Source: Acheta domesticus
Lineage: Eukaryota; Arthropoda; Insecta; Orthoptera; Gryllidae
NCBI GenBank assembly: GCA_031308135.1
Contig: JAHLJT010009355.1
Span: 7,427,074 to 7,491,073 of the forward strand
Direction of reading: 5' to 3'
Length of the DNA stretch: 64,000 bases
In this document: positions 1 to 11,639 of the stretch, in pieces
Position numbering within the stretch: position 1 is the first letter of the stretch
How the letters are laid out: each line of letters opens with the position of its first letter
Made by a program: the position numbers and the translations under genes
The notes under the pieces: model-generated
What the model was told of the DNA's origin: nothing
Databases searched by the model: none
What the model saw: only the letters and a program-made list of their open reading frames with translations

Positions 1-1536
1 CAGTCATTACCCTGCCGAAAAGTAAGTGAGCCAAAGCTAATGCATAGATTTGCTTCTTATCTTATTAAAATAGAATTTCCAAGTTTTCTAGACACTAAAA
101 AACCATTAGTCCTACAGACTTGCAATATTTAAAAAATATTCAACTGAAGGAAGGGCAAAGATGAATTTATTTTCTTTCTTTAGATCTTTCAAGAGAAGCT
201 GCTTTTGATAAGTCTAACTCCGGCGAAGGGCAGCTGCATTTGCCCGGGCCCAATGAGAAAAATTAAATATTACCAAGCACGCAAGTAATAAATTTAAAAT
301 TAGTTTCAGAATAGGATAATCAAAGATCAAATAATGAAACAATTTAACTACAAACACGTACATAAGAATGTTTAATTTACAAAATTGTCATGAACTAAAA
401 AAGAATAAAAATAAGAGTTAAGAAATCTATGTTAATAAATTTCGTATCAGCGAATCTAAGTAAAATATAAACAACAACAACAGAGAAATATAAATACGCA
501 CGTATGCAGATCAATATTCAATAATGGTACAAGAAACTTTAGCTTGCTCTGTAAGATAAAAGTCAGGCGATAAAAAATTAATAATTTTCTTGACTAATAT
601 GGAACAACCCGTCAAGGAACTGAGAAAAGGACGGCCGTTTTATTCGGTAGAAAGTCGATTGTTAAATTTCATAGCACCTAACACAAGTAGTAACTCGAAT
701 AAAGTTTTAGAAACTCTGACATAAATGCCCATGCAAGATAGCTAAATAAATTTCATACTAAACACTAAGAAAGGAACGACATACGACGAAGAGGAACTTT
801 CAGTAAAGTATTAGCATAACGAGTAACATTTGATGGGAAAAACATCATGTATAAAAATTGTAGCCGACCTCTCAGATTAAACAGTATATTTGAAATAAGA
901 TCAGAGAGAAGTATATCGTTAACTATTCTTTATAGCTCTTCTATTTTAATTATAAAACTTATCGGGTTTCATGAGTACCATTTTTCTTCTGTACGGCTGA
1001 AGTACCTTCCCATAACGTATTCTCGTTACTTCCGGAAACGTCTTTGTTTCGGTGTAAATGAGTCGAGTTTCGATAAATTTATTTACAATTAGTTCTAAAA
1101 GTGATTACTCTATTAGTCATGTTACATCAAATAAATTATTAGGAAGCTCAGTTAAATAGTTTTTAAAGAATATGCAGAACAATAATAATAATGAAAATAA
1201 TAATAATAAATTTCCGCAAAAATATATTAAATATCTGTTAATTTAAATTGAGGATTAATGTCATAAACTTCCAGTTAAGCGGATTGCTTTCTACTCCTAA
1301 TACTGTTGAAGGAGTCGTGAACCATAATAGCAAAATTTCAGAACATCCTTTCAGCTCCAACACCACAAGAGCCCAAACGAATGGACTCAATAATTCCAGA
1401 GGTTCAAAGGCGCCGTCCCGCTGTCTCACTTGAGGCATCGCTCTTCACCTGACAGGAAGGCGAAAGAGCGAGTCTAGCAGGCAATTTTCGAGAGCCTCCT
1501 GGCCGCAAAAATAGATCAAAGAGAAACCATATGTCG
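1..1536. other. AT-rich spacer, no gene seen
   Basis: AT-rich sequence with frequent stops in all frames. The only structure I see is an AAT-type simple-sequence patch near 1,180-1,212. A 66-codon minus-strand frame at 1,238-1,438 has ordinary composition but matches no family I recognise. Confidence 0.5.
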
Positions 1537-1866
1537 TGCTGCCACCCAGTCACAGGCACCACCACTGCCATCACCTCTACGTGCTTGGCCTACCACATCT
1601 ATTGTATTAATAATTGCGTCCACCACCGCTATTTGCAAAGTCCCTGTCGACTCCATCACCGTCACTGTCAATGTATTGACGCCGTCTGCTCACCCGATTT
1701 TCATCACCAGCAAAGTATCTAACTGCCATTACGCCCTCAACCTCAGTTACCGCCGCCACCGCTACTAGTACTGCAACCGCATATTCAATACCACAGCCAG
1801 CACTATCGTCCCGACATCACCACCCCCTACAACCCGCCTCCACCTCCAATACCACCATTCACCGCG
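1537..1866. repeat. degenerate CAC/ACC trinucleotide-rich tract
   Basis: Long run dominated by CAC, ACC and CCG triplets with many interruptions. It resembles the complement of the GGT/GGC-rich tract at 40.2-40.95 kb. It reads as a decayed microsatellite, not a coding exon: the frame with fewest stops gives His/Thr/Cys-rich low-complexity peptide. Confidence 0.55.
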
Positions 1867-1979
1867 ACGTTAATAAATCATAAAATATTTTTTTCTTGGA
1901 GGTCCGCTTGTTAAAGATGAAAGGAAGGGAGGCACAATGTGAATTTAAATGTGTGTTTCTCTTTTTACTTTATTTTTGC

Positions 1980-2125
1980 CTCCGTACGGGTTCGACGCGC
2001 AGTACGGCCGCGTCTTTTAGGGCGTGCGGCGGATATAAAACTTTTATGCGCCTTCAAACCAAAGAACGATCGGCGCTCTGAATGGTTGGCTGGGCGGCGC
2101 GGCGGGTGCGGCGGCGTATAGAAAT
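1980..2125. promoter_or_regulatory. small GC-rich CpG-dense patch with TATA-like box
   Basis: A CpG-dense patch contains TATAAAA at 2,034-2,040 followed by GC-rich sequence. It could be a core promoter, but no exon, transcript evidence or initiator can be shown, and similar GC patches are scattered over the whole window without genes. Confidence 0.15.
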
Positions 2126-3839
2126 CTGATGTGATTTAGGACTCGGATGATAGAGCGGAGGGACAGAACAATATTATGTGTGTGCCGTAGAATTTTTATG
2201 ATATTGACTTAAGAAATATTTAAAGGGGATGTTTTTGTAGCGGCAGGTAGCCCGCGAGGCTGGTGGTCCCTCCGGGAAAGGGGGCGAGTAGACGGAGCCT
2301 TGGGGAACCCCTGCTTCTTGCCTGATCCCCTTCGAATGCCGTCGCTTCGGTTCCTGCGTAGAATCCTTGATCTGAGATTTTCCTCGTGAATGCGATTTGG
2401 ATGCTCGGTGTGGTCTGGCCTCTTTCCGGGCCTGGCGTACCTCAGGTTGCATTGTTGTTTCCGGGCTTTACGTCAAAGGCATTCCGTGGATTCGTTAACT
2501 CTTTGATACATGGCAGATTTTTTATAAACACGCATTTTAGCTTATCAGATTTAGTTCAGAAAGACATCATTTAGAAACTAAACGAAATTATCGGAATGAA
2601 GCAGAAAATATGGTCAAATATTGATTGAATTTAAAATGTTAATTTAAAACAAATAGATTCAAATATGCAATGAACAATAATAAACATTAAGATTACTTTA
2701 TGAAGGCAATGTCTCAGCAATCAGAGTAAGATCTTATGCGTGTTAAGAATTTAATACCGCTTTCATGATTATTAGAATGAAGTCTTTCATTTTCCAGTTT
2801 ATACAATGACATAGAAAATTTCTTCTTTGTGGTACACGTTTTTGTATAAAATGCAATACTGAAAGGAAATTCCATATCTTCTATTTTGAATGCAGAATGC
2901 TGTATAAGGAATTTGCTTGTTGAGGTAATAATTTCCTGAAATCTTCACTCCAATAGCGTGCGCCAGCAAAGTCTCTCTGCACCAAGCCGAATCAGTGGCT
3001 AGGAATAAAAATTGCATTTATGTTCGTAGCAGCCAGATCACTCGGAAACAAGTGAAAGGAACCACACTTCAGCATCCGTTATGATTGTGGAGAAAACGCA
3101 ATTAACGTTTTCATTTTTTTACAAGCTGCAGTTCGTGTTACCAACATAATTTCTGTTGCTATCACTCTTACCAGCTACTGGTGTCTCTGCGACGTTTCTC
3201 GCACTGTGTCATTGAATAAGTGTGATTCTAGAACTTTAATAATAATGATCAGTAAATAGCCTTTTTAGACAATAGTTATAACTCGGATCACTGAGTTTAA
3301 AACTTTTTTTGCTAAACCTTTCACAAAGTTGAAAACGTATTGCTTCTTGAAACAGTTCTGTTTCAACCACTAAATTACTTTGAATCACAGAATATTTGTG
3401 TATTGAATTGAATTGAAGAAGAAGAAGAAACAGAGACAGTGAAGAGAAATACGTACTGAGAACATTGACGACAGCATTGCTTGCTATCAAGCTCATCAGT
3501 ATGCCAACTATTAGGTCACTATTGAATGAGTGTGAATATAGTAAAGTCGGCTTCCACAGTCCATCGTTGCAATGGAATGCAATATAATCAAATGATCACT
3601 ATAGAATATAATGAAATATTCATATTGTTTAGCAAAATGTTAAATAGCGTATGCAACTTGCTGTGAAAAGAAAAAAAGTGAAACGATAAGTTATCAACTT
3701 TCGCCTCTAGGCATCTGTTTACATTACCGTATTGCAACAAAGACTATCGTAATATTTTAATTAATAAGGGTTTTTGAAGGCTTGCTCATTATATTAAGAG
3801 CGGCAAAGATACAGATAAAATGGACTACTTACTAATATA
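2126..3839. other. spacer, nothing recognised
   Basis: Moderately GC-rich at 2,230-2,480, AT-rich after that. No open frame with family resemblance, no tRNA-like head and no terminal repeats found. Confidence 0.45.
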
Positions 3840-4160
3840 TAGTGGTCTTGTGTGTATTTGTATGTACGTACTTGGCGGGACTATGTACTCAGGCCTACCG
3901 GCGACGTCTCTTCCTGGCGGCCATGGGAAAAGGAGGTATGTGTGGTTAGCACGTAGACATCCCCACGCCGTATTCCGGTCTTCTCAACCTGGGAAGTGAA
4001 TTTTCTCATCGTCATACAGCAACATCCACTGGGACATTGTCGTACACTATAGCGTCCGGAAGACGAACACTATAGTATTGCCTCGACCGGGAATCGAACC
4101 CGGGGCCGCGTAGTAGAAAGCGAGCACGCTGACCAAGAGCTAGCCACGAGGCTACATAAT
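3840..4160 (-). mobile_element. tRNA-derived SINE, minus strand
   Basis: Read on the minus strand, positions 4,152 down to 4,080 form a 73-nt tRNA-like head. A-box-like TGGCTAGC is followed by a perfect Pol III B box, GGTTCGATTCC (4,090-4,100), inside a 5-bp T-stem (CCGGG/CCCGG), and the ends pair as GCCTCG/CGAGGC. The anticodon arm does not fold properly, so this is a SINE head and not a functional tRNA. The body continues to about 3,840. The element at 14,815-15,105 has a similar head and probably belongs to the same family. Confidence 0.7.
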
Positions 4161-4482
4161 TGTCTTACACACACCAAATCTATGATTATGGGCAAGCCAT
4201 CAAAAACGGATTATTTAAGAGTGAAACTGAATTTAGAATAATATAAACTATATGATGAAATAGAACAGGTTAAATAAAAACGAACATTTAATTCACTAAA
4301 CGAACTGTCAATTAACCAACCTCTGCTGAACACATCACCGTTGTAATACGTAGTCGTGAAGTGTAGTACAAATCATCATTGAAACCCATGAAATAGTTCG
4401 CCATTTAATACAAATTACCGATTAGAAAGTATTCCTAAAATGAAATCCACAGTTCACAATGAGAGTTTCGAGTTTTTCCATG
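4161..4482. other. AT-rich spacer
   Basis: No reading frame, repeat or RNA-like structure recognised between the SINE and the next repeat. Confidence 0.4.
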
Positions 4483-4580
4483 GACGTCCGCAGCCCAAAA
4501 CAATACGAGGGGGAACTCCTTTTTTGGCCCCCCCCTTTGCCTCCTTTTCCATTAAACTTTTTTTATTGACTAGTAGCATA
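4483..4580 (+). repeat. dispersed repeat G (transposon-end-like)
   Basis: Contains a cCCAAAACAA motif, a GGGGG/CCCCC-rich core and GCCTCCTTTTCCATTAAAC. The reverse complement of 18,695-18,790 carries the same ordered motifs, so this is a dispersed element end in opposite orientation. The GGGGCCCC-type core resembles termini common in insect DNA transposons, but no target-site duplication was found. Confidence 0.5.
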
Positions 4581-4604
4581 TTTTAATTGTAAATAAAAAA
4601 ATAA

Positions 4605-4965
4605 TTCACGGTGAATGAAATAACTTCAATAATACAATTAATAAACACAACAAATTGTCAGTGTAAAAAAGTGGGAATAAGGCATTGATTGCATTTACGG
4701 AAATAAAATGTTTTACTATGTAGGGCTAGGCGGGGCCCCTTTGGAAATTTTCAGGGGGCCGCGGCCCCTCTGCGCACAGTCTATGAGTTTCTCGAATTTT
4801 AATAATACAATGAATAAATACAACAAATTGTCAGTGTATAAAAAGGGGCAATCAGGAATTGATTATCTTTACGGAAATAAAATGTTTTACTACGTAGGCT
4901 ACGTGGGGCCCCTTTGGAAATTTTGAGGGGGCCGCGGCCCCTCTACGAGTTTCCCGATTGTGCCC
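4605..4965 (+). repeat. two tandem 174-bp units
   Basis: The string GGAAATAAAATGTTTTACTA occurs at 4,699 and 4,873, a 174-bp spacing. Each is preceded by an AATACAA...ACAAATTGTCAGTGT block and followed by GGGGCCCCTTTGGAAATTTT and a CCGCGGCCCCTCT block. The arrangement may be a tandem duplication of one transposon end. A short frame through unit 1 is not considered coding. Confidence 0.7.
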
Positions 4966-5138
4966 GGAGTTTTCCGGCGGGGCGTCCGCCTTCCAGCTGA
5001 CGTCGCCCGCGCCGACGCCCCCTCGCCGCGGGGTTGGCTGTCGAAGTCGCGCGCGCGACCGCACCCTCCCCGGCCCCCTGGAAATCTCCAAAGCAAACAG
5101 CGCCGACGCCGAGGGCGCCTCCGCCTCCGCCCCCGCCG
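4940..5138. other. GC-rich CpG-dense island
   Basis: High-GC, CpG-dense stretch leading into the 5.14-kb tandem units. All six frames are fairly open because stop codons are rare in GC-rich sequence. No conserved domain is visible in any of them. Confidence 0.4.
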
Positions 5139-5486
5139 CATTGACGAGCTCCGCCGACGCGATCGCTGCCGTCGCCGCTCCCACACCGCGATGGCCGTGC
5201 ACCCTGTCGGCTCCGTCGCCGCCCCCAGGCCCCCGGACTCTCGGTGCCATTCAATAACTCCACGTCCGGTGTGGGGATAGCAAGAAGACATCGATGTGTT
5301 AAAAATACTTTATATTATATTTTTCGGTCATTTTGTACGCATTGATTGACCTCCAAAGACCCAATCGTTGCCAGCACACCCTGTCGTCTCCGTCGCCGCC
5401 CCCCGGGAACTCGGTGCCATTCAATAATTTTACGTCCGGCCTAGGGATGGCAAGAAAACAATCGATGTTTTAAAAATACTTCATAT
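5139..5486 (+). repeat. GC/AT mosaic tandem units 1 and 2
   Basis: The phrase CATTGA(c/t)..GA(g/c)CTCC starts at 5,139, 5,340 and again at 5,745. Each unit then carries a CCGTCGCCGCC block, TCGGTGCCATTCAATAA, (a/t)CATCGATGT and TTAAAAATACTT(t/c)ATAT, and unit 1 ends in TTTTGTACG. Unit spacing is about 200 bp for units 1-2. The third unit is displaced by an inserted element (5,487-5,728). Confidence 0.7.
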
Positions 5487-5728
5487 CAGTGGTGTCTAGG
5501 TCTCCTACTGGTGGCAATGGCACGCGTCGTGGCACCGTAGCATGCCACGAGCTTCTCTGCGCCACTAGCGTCGGGAAAGGAAACCTATTAGTAACCCCGT
5601 CGTTTTACTATAGGGATGGCGTTGTCTCTGGTAGCGGGGTGATGAACTGCGTGGAGGGGACGTTTCGTCGTGGCACGGAATCTTGCTCGTGGTATCGACC
5701 TTGACAACATTGCTTTATATTATACTTT
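5487..5728 (+). mobile_element. dispersed repeat D inserted in the tandem block
   Basis: Starts CAGTGGT and contains ACTGGTGGCA, ATAGGGATGGCGTTG, GGGGTGATGAACTGCGTGGA and GACCTTGACAACA. The same ordered blocks occur at 63,022-63,285, so this is a mobile or dispersed repeat. It interrupts the tandem unit between ACTTCATAT on the left and CTTTATATTATAC on the right. That is compatible with a short target duplication. No coding capacity. Confidence 0.65.
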
Positions 5729-5860
5729 TCGATCATTTTGTACGCATTGACGAGCTCCACAGACGCAATCGTTGCCGTTGCCGCTCCCACATCTCGATTG
5801 CCGCGCCCAGGCCGTCGGTGCCATTCAATAATTGAATACCTCGGCTCGGCAATAGCACAC
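5729..5860 (+). repeat. tandem unit 3 (right of the insertion)
   Basis: Resumes with the ATTATA(c/t)TTTTCG, ATTTTGTACGCATTGACGAG and GTCGGTGCCATTCAATAATT blocks of units 1-2, showing that repeat D split a pre-existing array. Confidence 0.65.
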
Positions 5861-5974
5861 TATGCCTCTGTACATAAGTTTTGAGAAGAGGGAAAGTAAA
5901 GGTTTAGACATTGCATTCTACGCATTGGAGACGAATAAGATTAATTTATGAATTGCATTGCAACCTTGTGGTGG

Positions 5975-6045
5975 GCCGTCCCCGTGGCCGAGATCGCCAA
6001 GGCAGTAGTGCCATAGTGATTTTGAACCGTGGGGTTGCGGGTTGA
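5975..6045 (+). mobile_element. tRNA-like SINE head, family B fragment
   Basis: GTGGCCGAGATCGCC (5,984-5,998) matches the A-box region of class II (Leu/Ser-type) tRNAs, followed by a variable-arm-like region and GGGTTGCGGGTTGATG where the B box should be. It aligns along its whole length with the better preserved head at 62,669-62,750. The B box is degraded, so it is unlikely to be transcribed. Confidence 0.5.
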
Positions 6046-6239
6046 TGTTTACGTATTCCGTATATTTTAATATACAGAACAGAAAGTTATTTAGATGATT
6101 TATGAATGAAAGTGAAAAAATTGAATAGTAGCGAAGACCATTATTTTTTATTTCCTTATTGAAGGGAGACGCGCTTTTGATAAACGTTAATATTAACGTA
6201 TTACTTACACGTGACCAAACAATAAATATACCATTTAAG

Positions 6240-6390
6240 TACTCTCATCAAAAATGGAAACAAGATAGGTAAATACTATCTGTTTATCATATTGAAAACA
6301 TCGATGTTTTAAACATAGATGTATTTGTTGATGTTTTCATCGACATCTAAAACCTCCGATGTTTTGATAAGATTGCCATCACTTGTCGGG
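6240..6390. repeat. cluster of CATCGATGTTTT motifs
   Basis: Direct and inverted ACATCGATGTTTT-like motifs (palindromic core ATCGAT) occur several times here. The same motif marks 59,410-59,580 and 60,000-60,090. Such clusters look like subterminal transposase-binding repeats of a DNA transposon. I do not see matching ends here. Confidence 0.4.
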
Positions 6391-6399
6391 CCATCTCTT

Positions 6400-7320
6400 C
6401 GTTTCAATGACCTACCATCCCCACCTCAGGAACACTATGCTCTGCATCTCCACCCCAAACAAATTCTTATCTACTTCGCGACTCCCACTTCCCACCAACC
6501 TCGTAGCAGTGCTACGTCCTTTCCCCTTCCTGGATCTCACGACTGGACTGAATATTCGTATTTGGGGTTCCCACCACTATCAGCCTCTCCTCAGGTATTC
6601 CATCGTCTCGTCATTCAGTTTGATGCTCTTTCCACAGTAATCTCTTTCTCTGCTCTCTGTAACTTTTTCGAAATCCCACATCCAAGCGCTTCCATCTGAT
6701 AATGAGACGTGTACCAGAACAACTCAACAAGTCATGCTCTGCTATGTTACTAGTCAGAGCAGCGCTTTCATCGAAGCCTCCACAGCCTCTACGTCCGTCA
6801 CCTCCACTATCGAGGCTGCCTCTTGAACTCCCTGCCCCCACCTCTCTCCCCCGAAGCCTCGCCCCCAGCATCCCTCTCCACGAGTATTGGGCAGGCGGGA
6901 GGGGGGCGCCAGTATTGACTCGGCTGCTATTTGTACCTCGGGGCCGGGGGTCTGGACTTTTCGAGCCGCACTGATTATCGTGAGGGCCGTTCCGTGTTAT
7001 TTCTCTGCCCCGATTGTGCAAACGAAAGGAGCACGGCCGGAACCTCCGGGGCGGGGAAGGGCCGGGAAGGACCCTCCTTGCCCTTCGCTCCGAGCGGACG
7101 TTGGAATTTCACGGAGTTCGGCGCACCGCCGCCGCCGCCGCTTTTGTGACGTATTGAGTCTCTGGAGAATCGCCGCGAAGTTTTGGAAGCGGTTCCTCGA
7201 AATGTCGTCTAGTTATCTTCTTGGTCGACGTCATAACTTTGATTGCCCGGACCACCCGACGAGCAATATTGCCCCGCTTTTCCTCGTGAGGTGAATTCTT
7301 GGTGCCTGGACATCGATGAT
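6400..7320. other. C/T-rich to GC-rich island
   Basis: Pyrimidine-rich sequence passing into a CpG-dense GC island around 6,880-7,150, including a (CCG)n patch near 7,128-7,142. Several overlapping frames are open in all registers, as expected from composition. No domain recognised. Confidence 0.35.
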
Positions 7321-9608
7321 CCTCGGGTGTTGAGGTGATTGTTGACATAAATTACAGCAAAATGGTAAATATATCACTCGGTTTATACACTTTGTGTCAG
7401 ACTGGAAATGCAGCAGTGTATCATCCTTTTACACGTCGACTTTTTATTCACATTGTTTCGTTTCTTTTCAGTTCTCTTTTAAGAGTCTTTTGCTCAGAAT
7501 ACAAAATTCAACTTAGTTGTCGATAAATTTTGTATCACTGTAAATTCCAAAACTCTGAGCAGTTGTTACTAATCCCAAATTGTACGTTTCATATATTCAA
7601 ATTTGTAGAAGATATTTCAAACTTAGGAGAAAGAATGTACTATTTATTATTAAATTCATCTTAGAAACTCTGTAGTTCATATAGTATGAAGGCCATTTAA
7701 GCCATTTCTTATCATTTTGATCTCTAATTATATTGGTTGAAAATGTGAAAGTTCTATCGATTGCACCTAGTACGTAATATACAGTACACAGCAATATTAT
7801 TCTATCATAAAACATAAATGAAACAAGGAAAATGAATCAGCAAAGAGAATCATGAAAAACGTTCATTGAGTCAAGGGCAACAAATCAATAGCCCATATAT
7901 GTTACCTAAGTTTCAAAACGCGAGTACAACTGATGCCACAAAAAGCTTCGAATCCGCAAGCCCGACTCCACTGCACTCCAAGGGAACAGCTACATCACGC
8001 AAGCTGTAAAAATCCGGCCTTCAATTTTTTTCATTGTGTACTTTTTGCCGAGTCCTTTTATTATCTTCTCTTCCCCTCTCTCCCTCGAAAGACAAAACTG
8101 ATTGACGACAGCTATAACCGATATTTTCTGTTCCAGATTTACGAGTCCCGATTGTCATATATTCTTTTTATCCACACGACGTTTATTGATAGTAAACGCC
8201 AAATATAAAACTCTTTATAACCACGCAGCTACCCTCGGCAATGACTTACAGTTATCTAATAAATACCTTCATATTTGTCAGATGGTCGGCGCACGACGAT
8301 AAACGGATCTCCGGACTCGGCGTCGAATATCGTTCACGGGCCACAAAACCCTCCGTCGCTCGCACTAAAGCGTCATTGTCTTATTGATGCCCCGCCTGAA
8401 TTGTAAATACCGGCAGACGGGGTTTGTCCTTAGCGTGCGGGAATCGGGTTCGGAGCGTATCGAAGGTACTTCTGTCGTTCGGAGATAGGAATGCCGTAAA
8501 AGAGATGGAGCTGATAAAAAGTCGAATTTTAGGTTTGTCGAAACAGCGACAATATTGTACGTTTTATGACGAAGAATGTTTTGGTGGAATATAAAAATTA
8601 TATCCACGTGGTCATCCATGCGTGGAAGGTATTCGGAAACTTTTTGTGGTAGTAATATAATTCTCGATATTGTTCAGGAAATATTTTTGAAAATGTGCTT
8701 TTGAATTTTATACGAAAATAGTGGCCTGTTTGAAGATTATATTTCTCTAAAGTACGAAGTTAATAAATCATGTCTCGTTCATAATACCCATTTAAATTAC
8801 GTTTATGAAGAGAATAAATTGATGTAAAAATTTAAGAAATTGAAAATAGTAATATAGTGTCCCTCAGATCAATAGGTTATCACATAAATTTCAATTATTC
8901 CATCGTTATAATAAAGTTATTACGTGAAAAATGCAAAAAGCTTCCAGGTACTCTACGTGTACTCGATCTGCAAGAATGTACAGCGCTATGCATCATCAGA
9001 TACTCTAATTAATAGCTCTAATTCTAAGTATTTCGACAGTTTTCAGAGTTCTATGTTCGGTGTGATAACTTATTTTGAAAATTATATTAAAGTTATTTTA
9101 TAAAACCTATTTAGGGTACCATGAGACAAGAGTTTATTTGTAACTTGCACGAAATAACAAAGAATGAGGATGAACGGAAGAAAGTCTTATAGTAGAATAA
9201 CGCAGATAAAAATAGATATAGAATAGAATATTAGTAAGAACTCTGAAAACACATTTCAAATATGATTAAGAAAAGCAAGTACAATTTCCAGGAAAAAATT
9301 ATATTTTTGTAATGTAAAGCTGGATATCTGATATTTAAATAATCAAAAACCAGCTACAAAACAAATCAGACGCAGCAAACCCCTCTCAATGTCCACCAAG
9401 TAGTCGCTTCCTTGAAACTCCGCTGGTTCTTAAGATTCCGGTAAGGATCTCGCGGAAACAGAGCTCGAATATTTTCACGAGAACAACCTCGGAGGAAAAA
9501 CGAAGCTCACATCGAGTCGGAAACATCTGGTCGAAACGGCACTTTCACCCCTTTCGCATTCCGCGCACACGTGGGTATGCCCGCTCCATGCGAACGGCGC
9601 GTCGCGGC
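7321..9608. other. spacer, no gene recognised
   Basis: AT-rich with one CpG-rich patch at about 8,280-8,480. No open frame longer than about 90 codons, and no terminal repeats or tRNA-like sequences found. Confidence 0.45.
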
Positions 9609-10730
9609 CAGGGTTGCCAACCGTCCCGATTTTGTCGGGACAGTCCCCATTTTTTTGAATTTGGAATATAATATAATATTTATTTCGCTACTTAGGAATA
9701 CTTCCGGTGGTAGCGTTTCTAAGCAATTACTCAACATGAAACAAACAACTACACAAATACAACAAATACACAAAATGAACATCAAACAACGTTAAAATAT
9801 TTACATGTTATTGAATACAATTTTTTAAAATTAGTGTTTCACCCTATCATGCTACAGCTGACCTTAATATAAAATAACAAGAATAATACAAAATATTAAT
9901 TTCAATGTTTACATATTCTAAAAAATTACAATTTATTTAATCTAAATTAAACATTTTTCACATTCTGAGGGGAAGTCTCCGGCACTGCTGCAGGTAATTC
10001 GTTTCAAATCGCTCCATTCGTTTGTCCCGCGTCCCGGCAGTAACCTAGTCGGGACGGCAATGGTCCCAATATTTTAGACTTTAAATTTAAAAAGTTAATT
10101 TTTGTTTATAGAATTGATTTTTATAATAATTTTAAGTTTTTTGTATTCGAAGCTTAAGGCAAAGAAAATGCCTAAAATTGCCCTTAACCCAGGAGTGCCA
10201 CGATAGGCAGACTCACGCCAGTGCCCGCAATGTATCTCTCAGATACAGCTGAAACTTCGTGAATGGGAATGATCTGAAGCTCTATTAACTTAAATACGTG
10301 TTTTATTTGGTTTGTACATGACTCTCAATGCAATTGCTAATAAATCATACACTTGTCTTAGACAAGCCTGAAAATAAGATTATGATACGTACCGCTTACG
10401 CCAGGAGCTCACAATGCACTGGCGACAGGGTACACAACATATCTGACAGATATCGCACAGCGCAATGATCAAGTTTCAGCATGCTCTAGGGAAATGATTC
10501 ATCGAATGAATAAAAATAGAAGCCCAGGCGTTGTCAGATAAGTACAATGAAGGAATACATGAAATATCAGACGTCTAATGCATCGCTATAATTCACGAAC
10601 ACAAAATTACCCTGGCTTGGATCTAACAGATCTATTGCGAGCACTCTCGGGTTAATTCTCCAAAAACATTTTGCCCTTAATTTTCCAAAATTTACCCCGA
10701 CCCCACTCCCCTTTCGGGTGGTTGGACCTG
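9609..10730. mobile_element. hAT-like DNA transposon remnant
   Basis: The left end begins CAGGGTTGCCAACCGTCCCG followed by GTCGGGACAGTCCCC, a terminus style I associate with hAT-type elements. The right end at 10,730 reads, on the minus strand, CAGGTCCAACCACCCGA with a later TCGGGG..AAATTTTGGAA, a degenerate match to the left end. There is no 8-bp duplication (flanks GTCGCGGC and AGTCCCGA differ) and no transposase frame, so it is non-autonomous or old. A second CGGGAC-rich patch at 10,020-10,070 may be another fragment. A piggyBac-type MITE sits inside. Confidence 0.4.
10188..10651. mobile_element. piggyBac-type MITE with TTAA target sites
   Basis: TTAA at 10,184-10,187 and TTAA at 10,652-10,655 flank a 464-bp element. 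Its ends are CCCAGGAGTGCC on the left and, on the complementary strand of the right end, CCCGAGAGTGCT. TTAA target duplication plus a CCC...GGG terminus is the hallmark of the piggyBac superfamily. No transposase is encoded. The element lies within the 9,609-10,730 remnant, so it inserted later. Confidence 0.75.
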
Positions 10731-10779
10731 AGTCCCGATTTCACCTAGACAAAAGTTGGTATCCCTGGGCACGGCCATC

Positions 10780-11060
10780 GCAGATGCTCCGCGTATCGGC
10801 CGGCGGTGGATGGATGTGTTCCGGCGAGCGGAGCGTCGCGGGGCGGAGCGGGGCGGGAGACGGTCGCCGAGACGTGCGGTGGGGCCGAACGGGCCTCAAC
10901 GCGGCTGATCTGCCCTCGCGCGTTCTTCGCACGTAGCGAAAGCGGACGTCGCGTCGCGTCGCGTCGCGTCGCCAGGCGAAGCTCCCGTTTCCACGGCCGC
11001 TTTGCGCGCCGCCGACGCGCAGTGGGGCACATGTCGCGATCACACCCACAAAACACGTGA
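10780..11060. other. CpG island with (GTCGC)n
   Basis: GC-rich, CpG-dense island containing a perfect short (GTCGC)n run at about 10,947-10,970. Frames are open on both strands from composition alone. No conserved protein domain and no splice structure that I can defend. Confidence 0.45.
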
Positions 11061-11250
11061 CGGAGGCGATTACTCCCACACAGTTCGAACGAGGAAACAA
11101 AATTCAGATCTTGGGAAACTTTGATTTTGTAACAGAGCAATTAGAGATTGGAACAGTTTTTTCCGCAACAGCTTTCAAACTTTTCTCTAAGTGTCCGAAG
11201 TTTAAGAAATAAGTTAGAACAAGCTCAGAGTAATAGGTGTAAAATGAATA

Positions 11251-11340
11251 AGTGCTGTGAAGTGCTGTGAAGTGCTGTGAAGTGCTGTGAAGTGCTGTGA
11301 AGTGCTGTGAAGTGCTGTGAAGTGCTGTGAAGTGCTGTGA
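11251..11340. repeat. 10-bp minisatellite, nine perfect copies
   Basis: AGTGCTGTGA is repeated exactly nine times without a mismatch, followed by decayed GTGCTGG and (GTGTA/GTGCA)GTG remnants to about 11,400. Perfect identity suggests recent expansion or ongoing length change. The minus-strand frame through it reads as a Leu/His/Ser/Thr-type repeat and is not considered coding. Confidence 0.95.
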
Positions 11341-11639
11341 GTGCTGGTCAGTATAATTCAAAGCAAAACAGTGTAGTGTAGTGCAGTGAAGAGTAGTGAA
11401 CGCGATCAATGCATTTTATTTAAATCTCATTTTGCCAAACCTATGTAGCTTGTATTGATTTTTACTATTGATCACCAACACCAACTCTTGTATATCATGG
11501 TAGAGTCGAGATAATTGTTATAATACTTAATATTAGTGAATGTGTGATTATTGCATCCTTGTTTTGTAATGTACTCTTTTATTGTAATTATTGTTAATTA
11601 ACTGCCACCGAGCCATATCCAATTGCAGTCAAATAAACG

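Noticed and set aside
1238..1438. Minus-strand frame with normal amino acid composition
   Set aside because: Only 66 codons, no recognised family, and the opposite strand frame is equally open.
4080..4152. Possible true tRNA gene
   Set aside because: B box and T-arm are perfect and the ends pair, but the anticodon stem does not form and the sequence continues into a SINE body.
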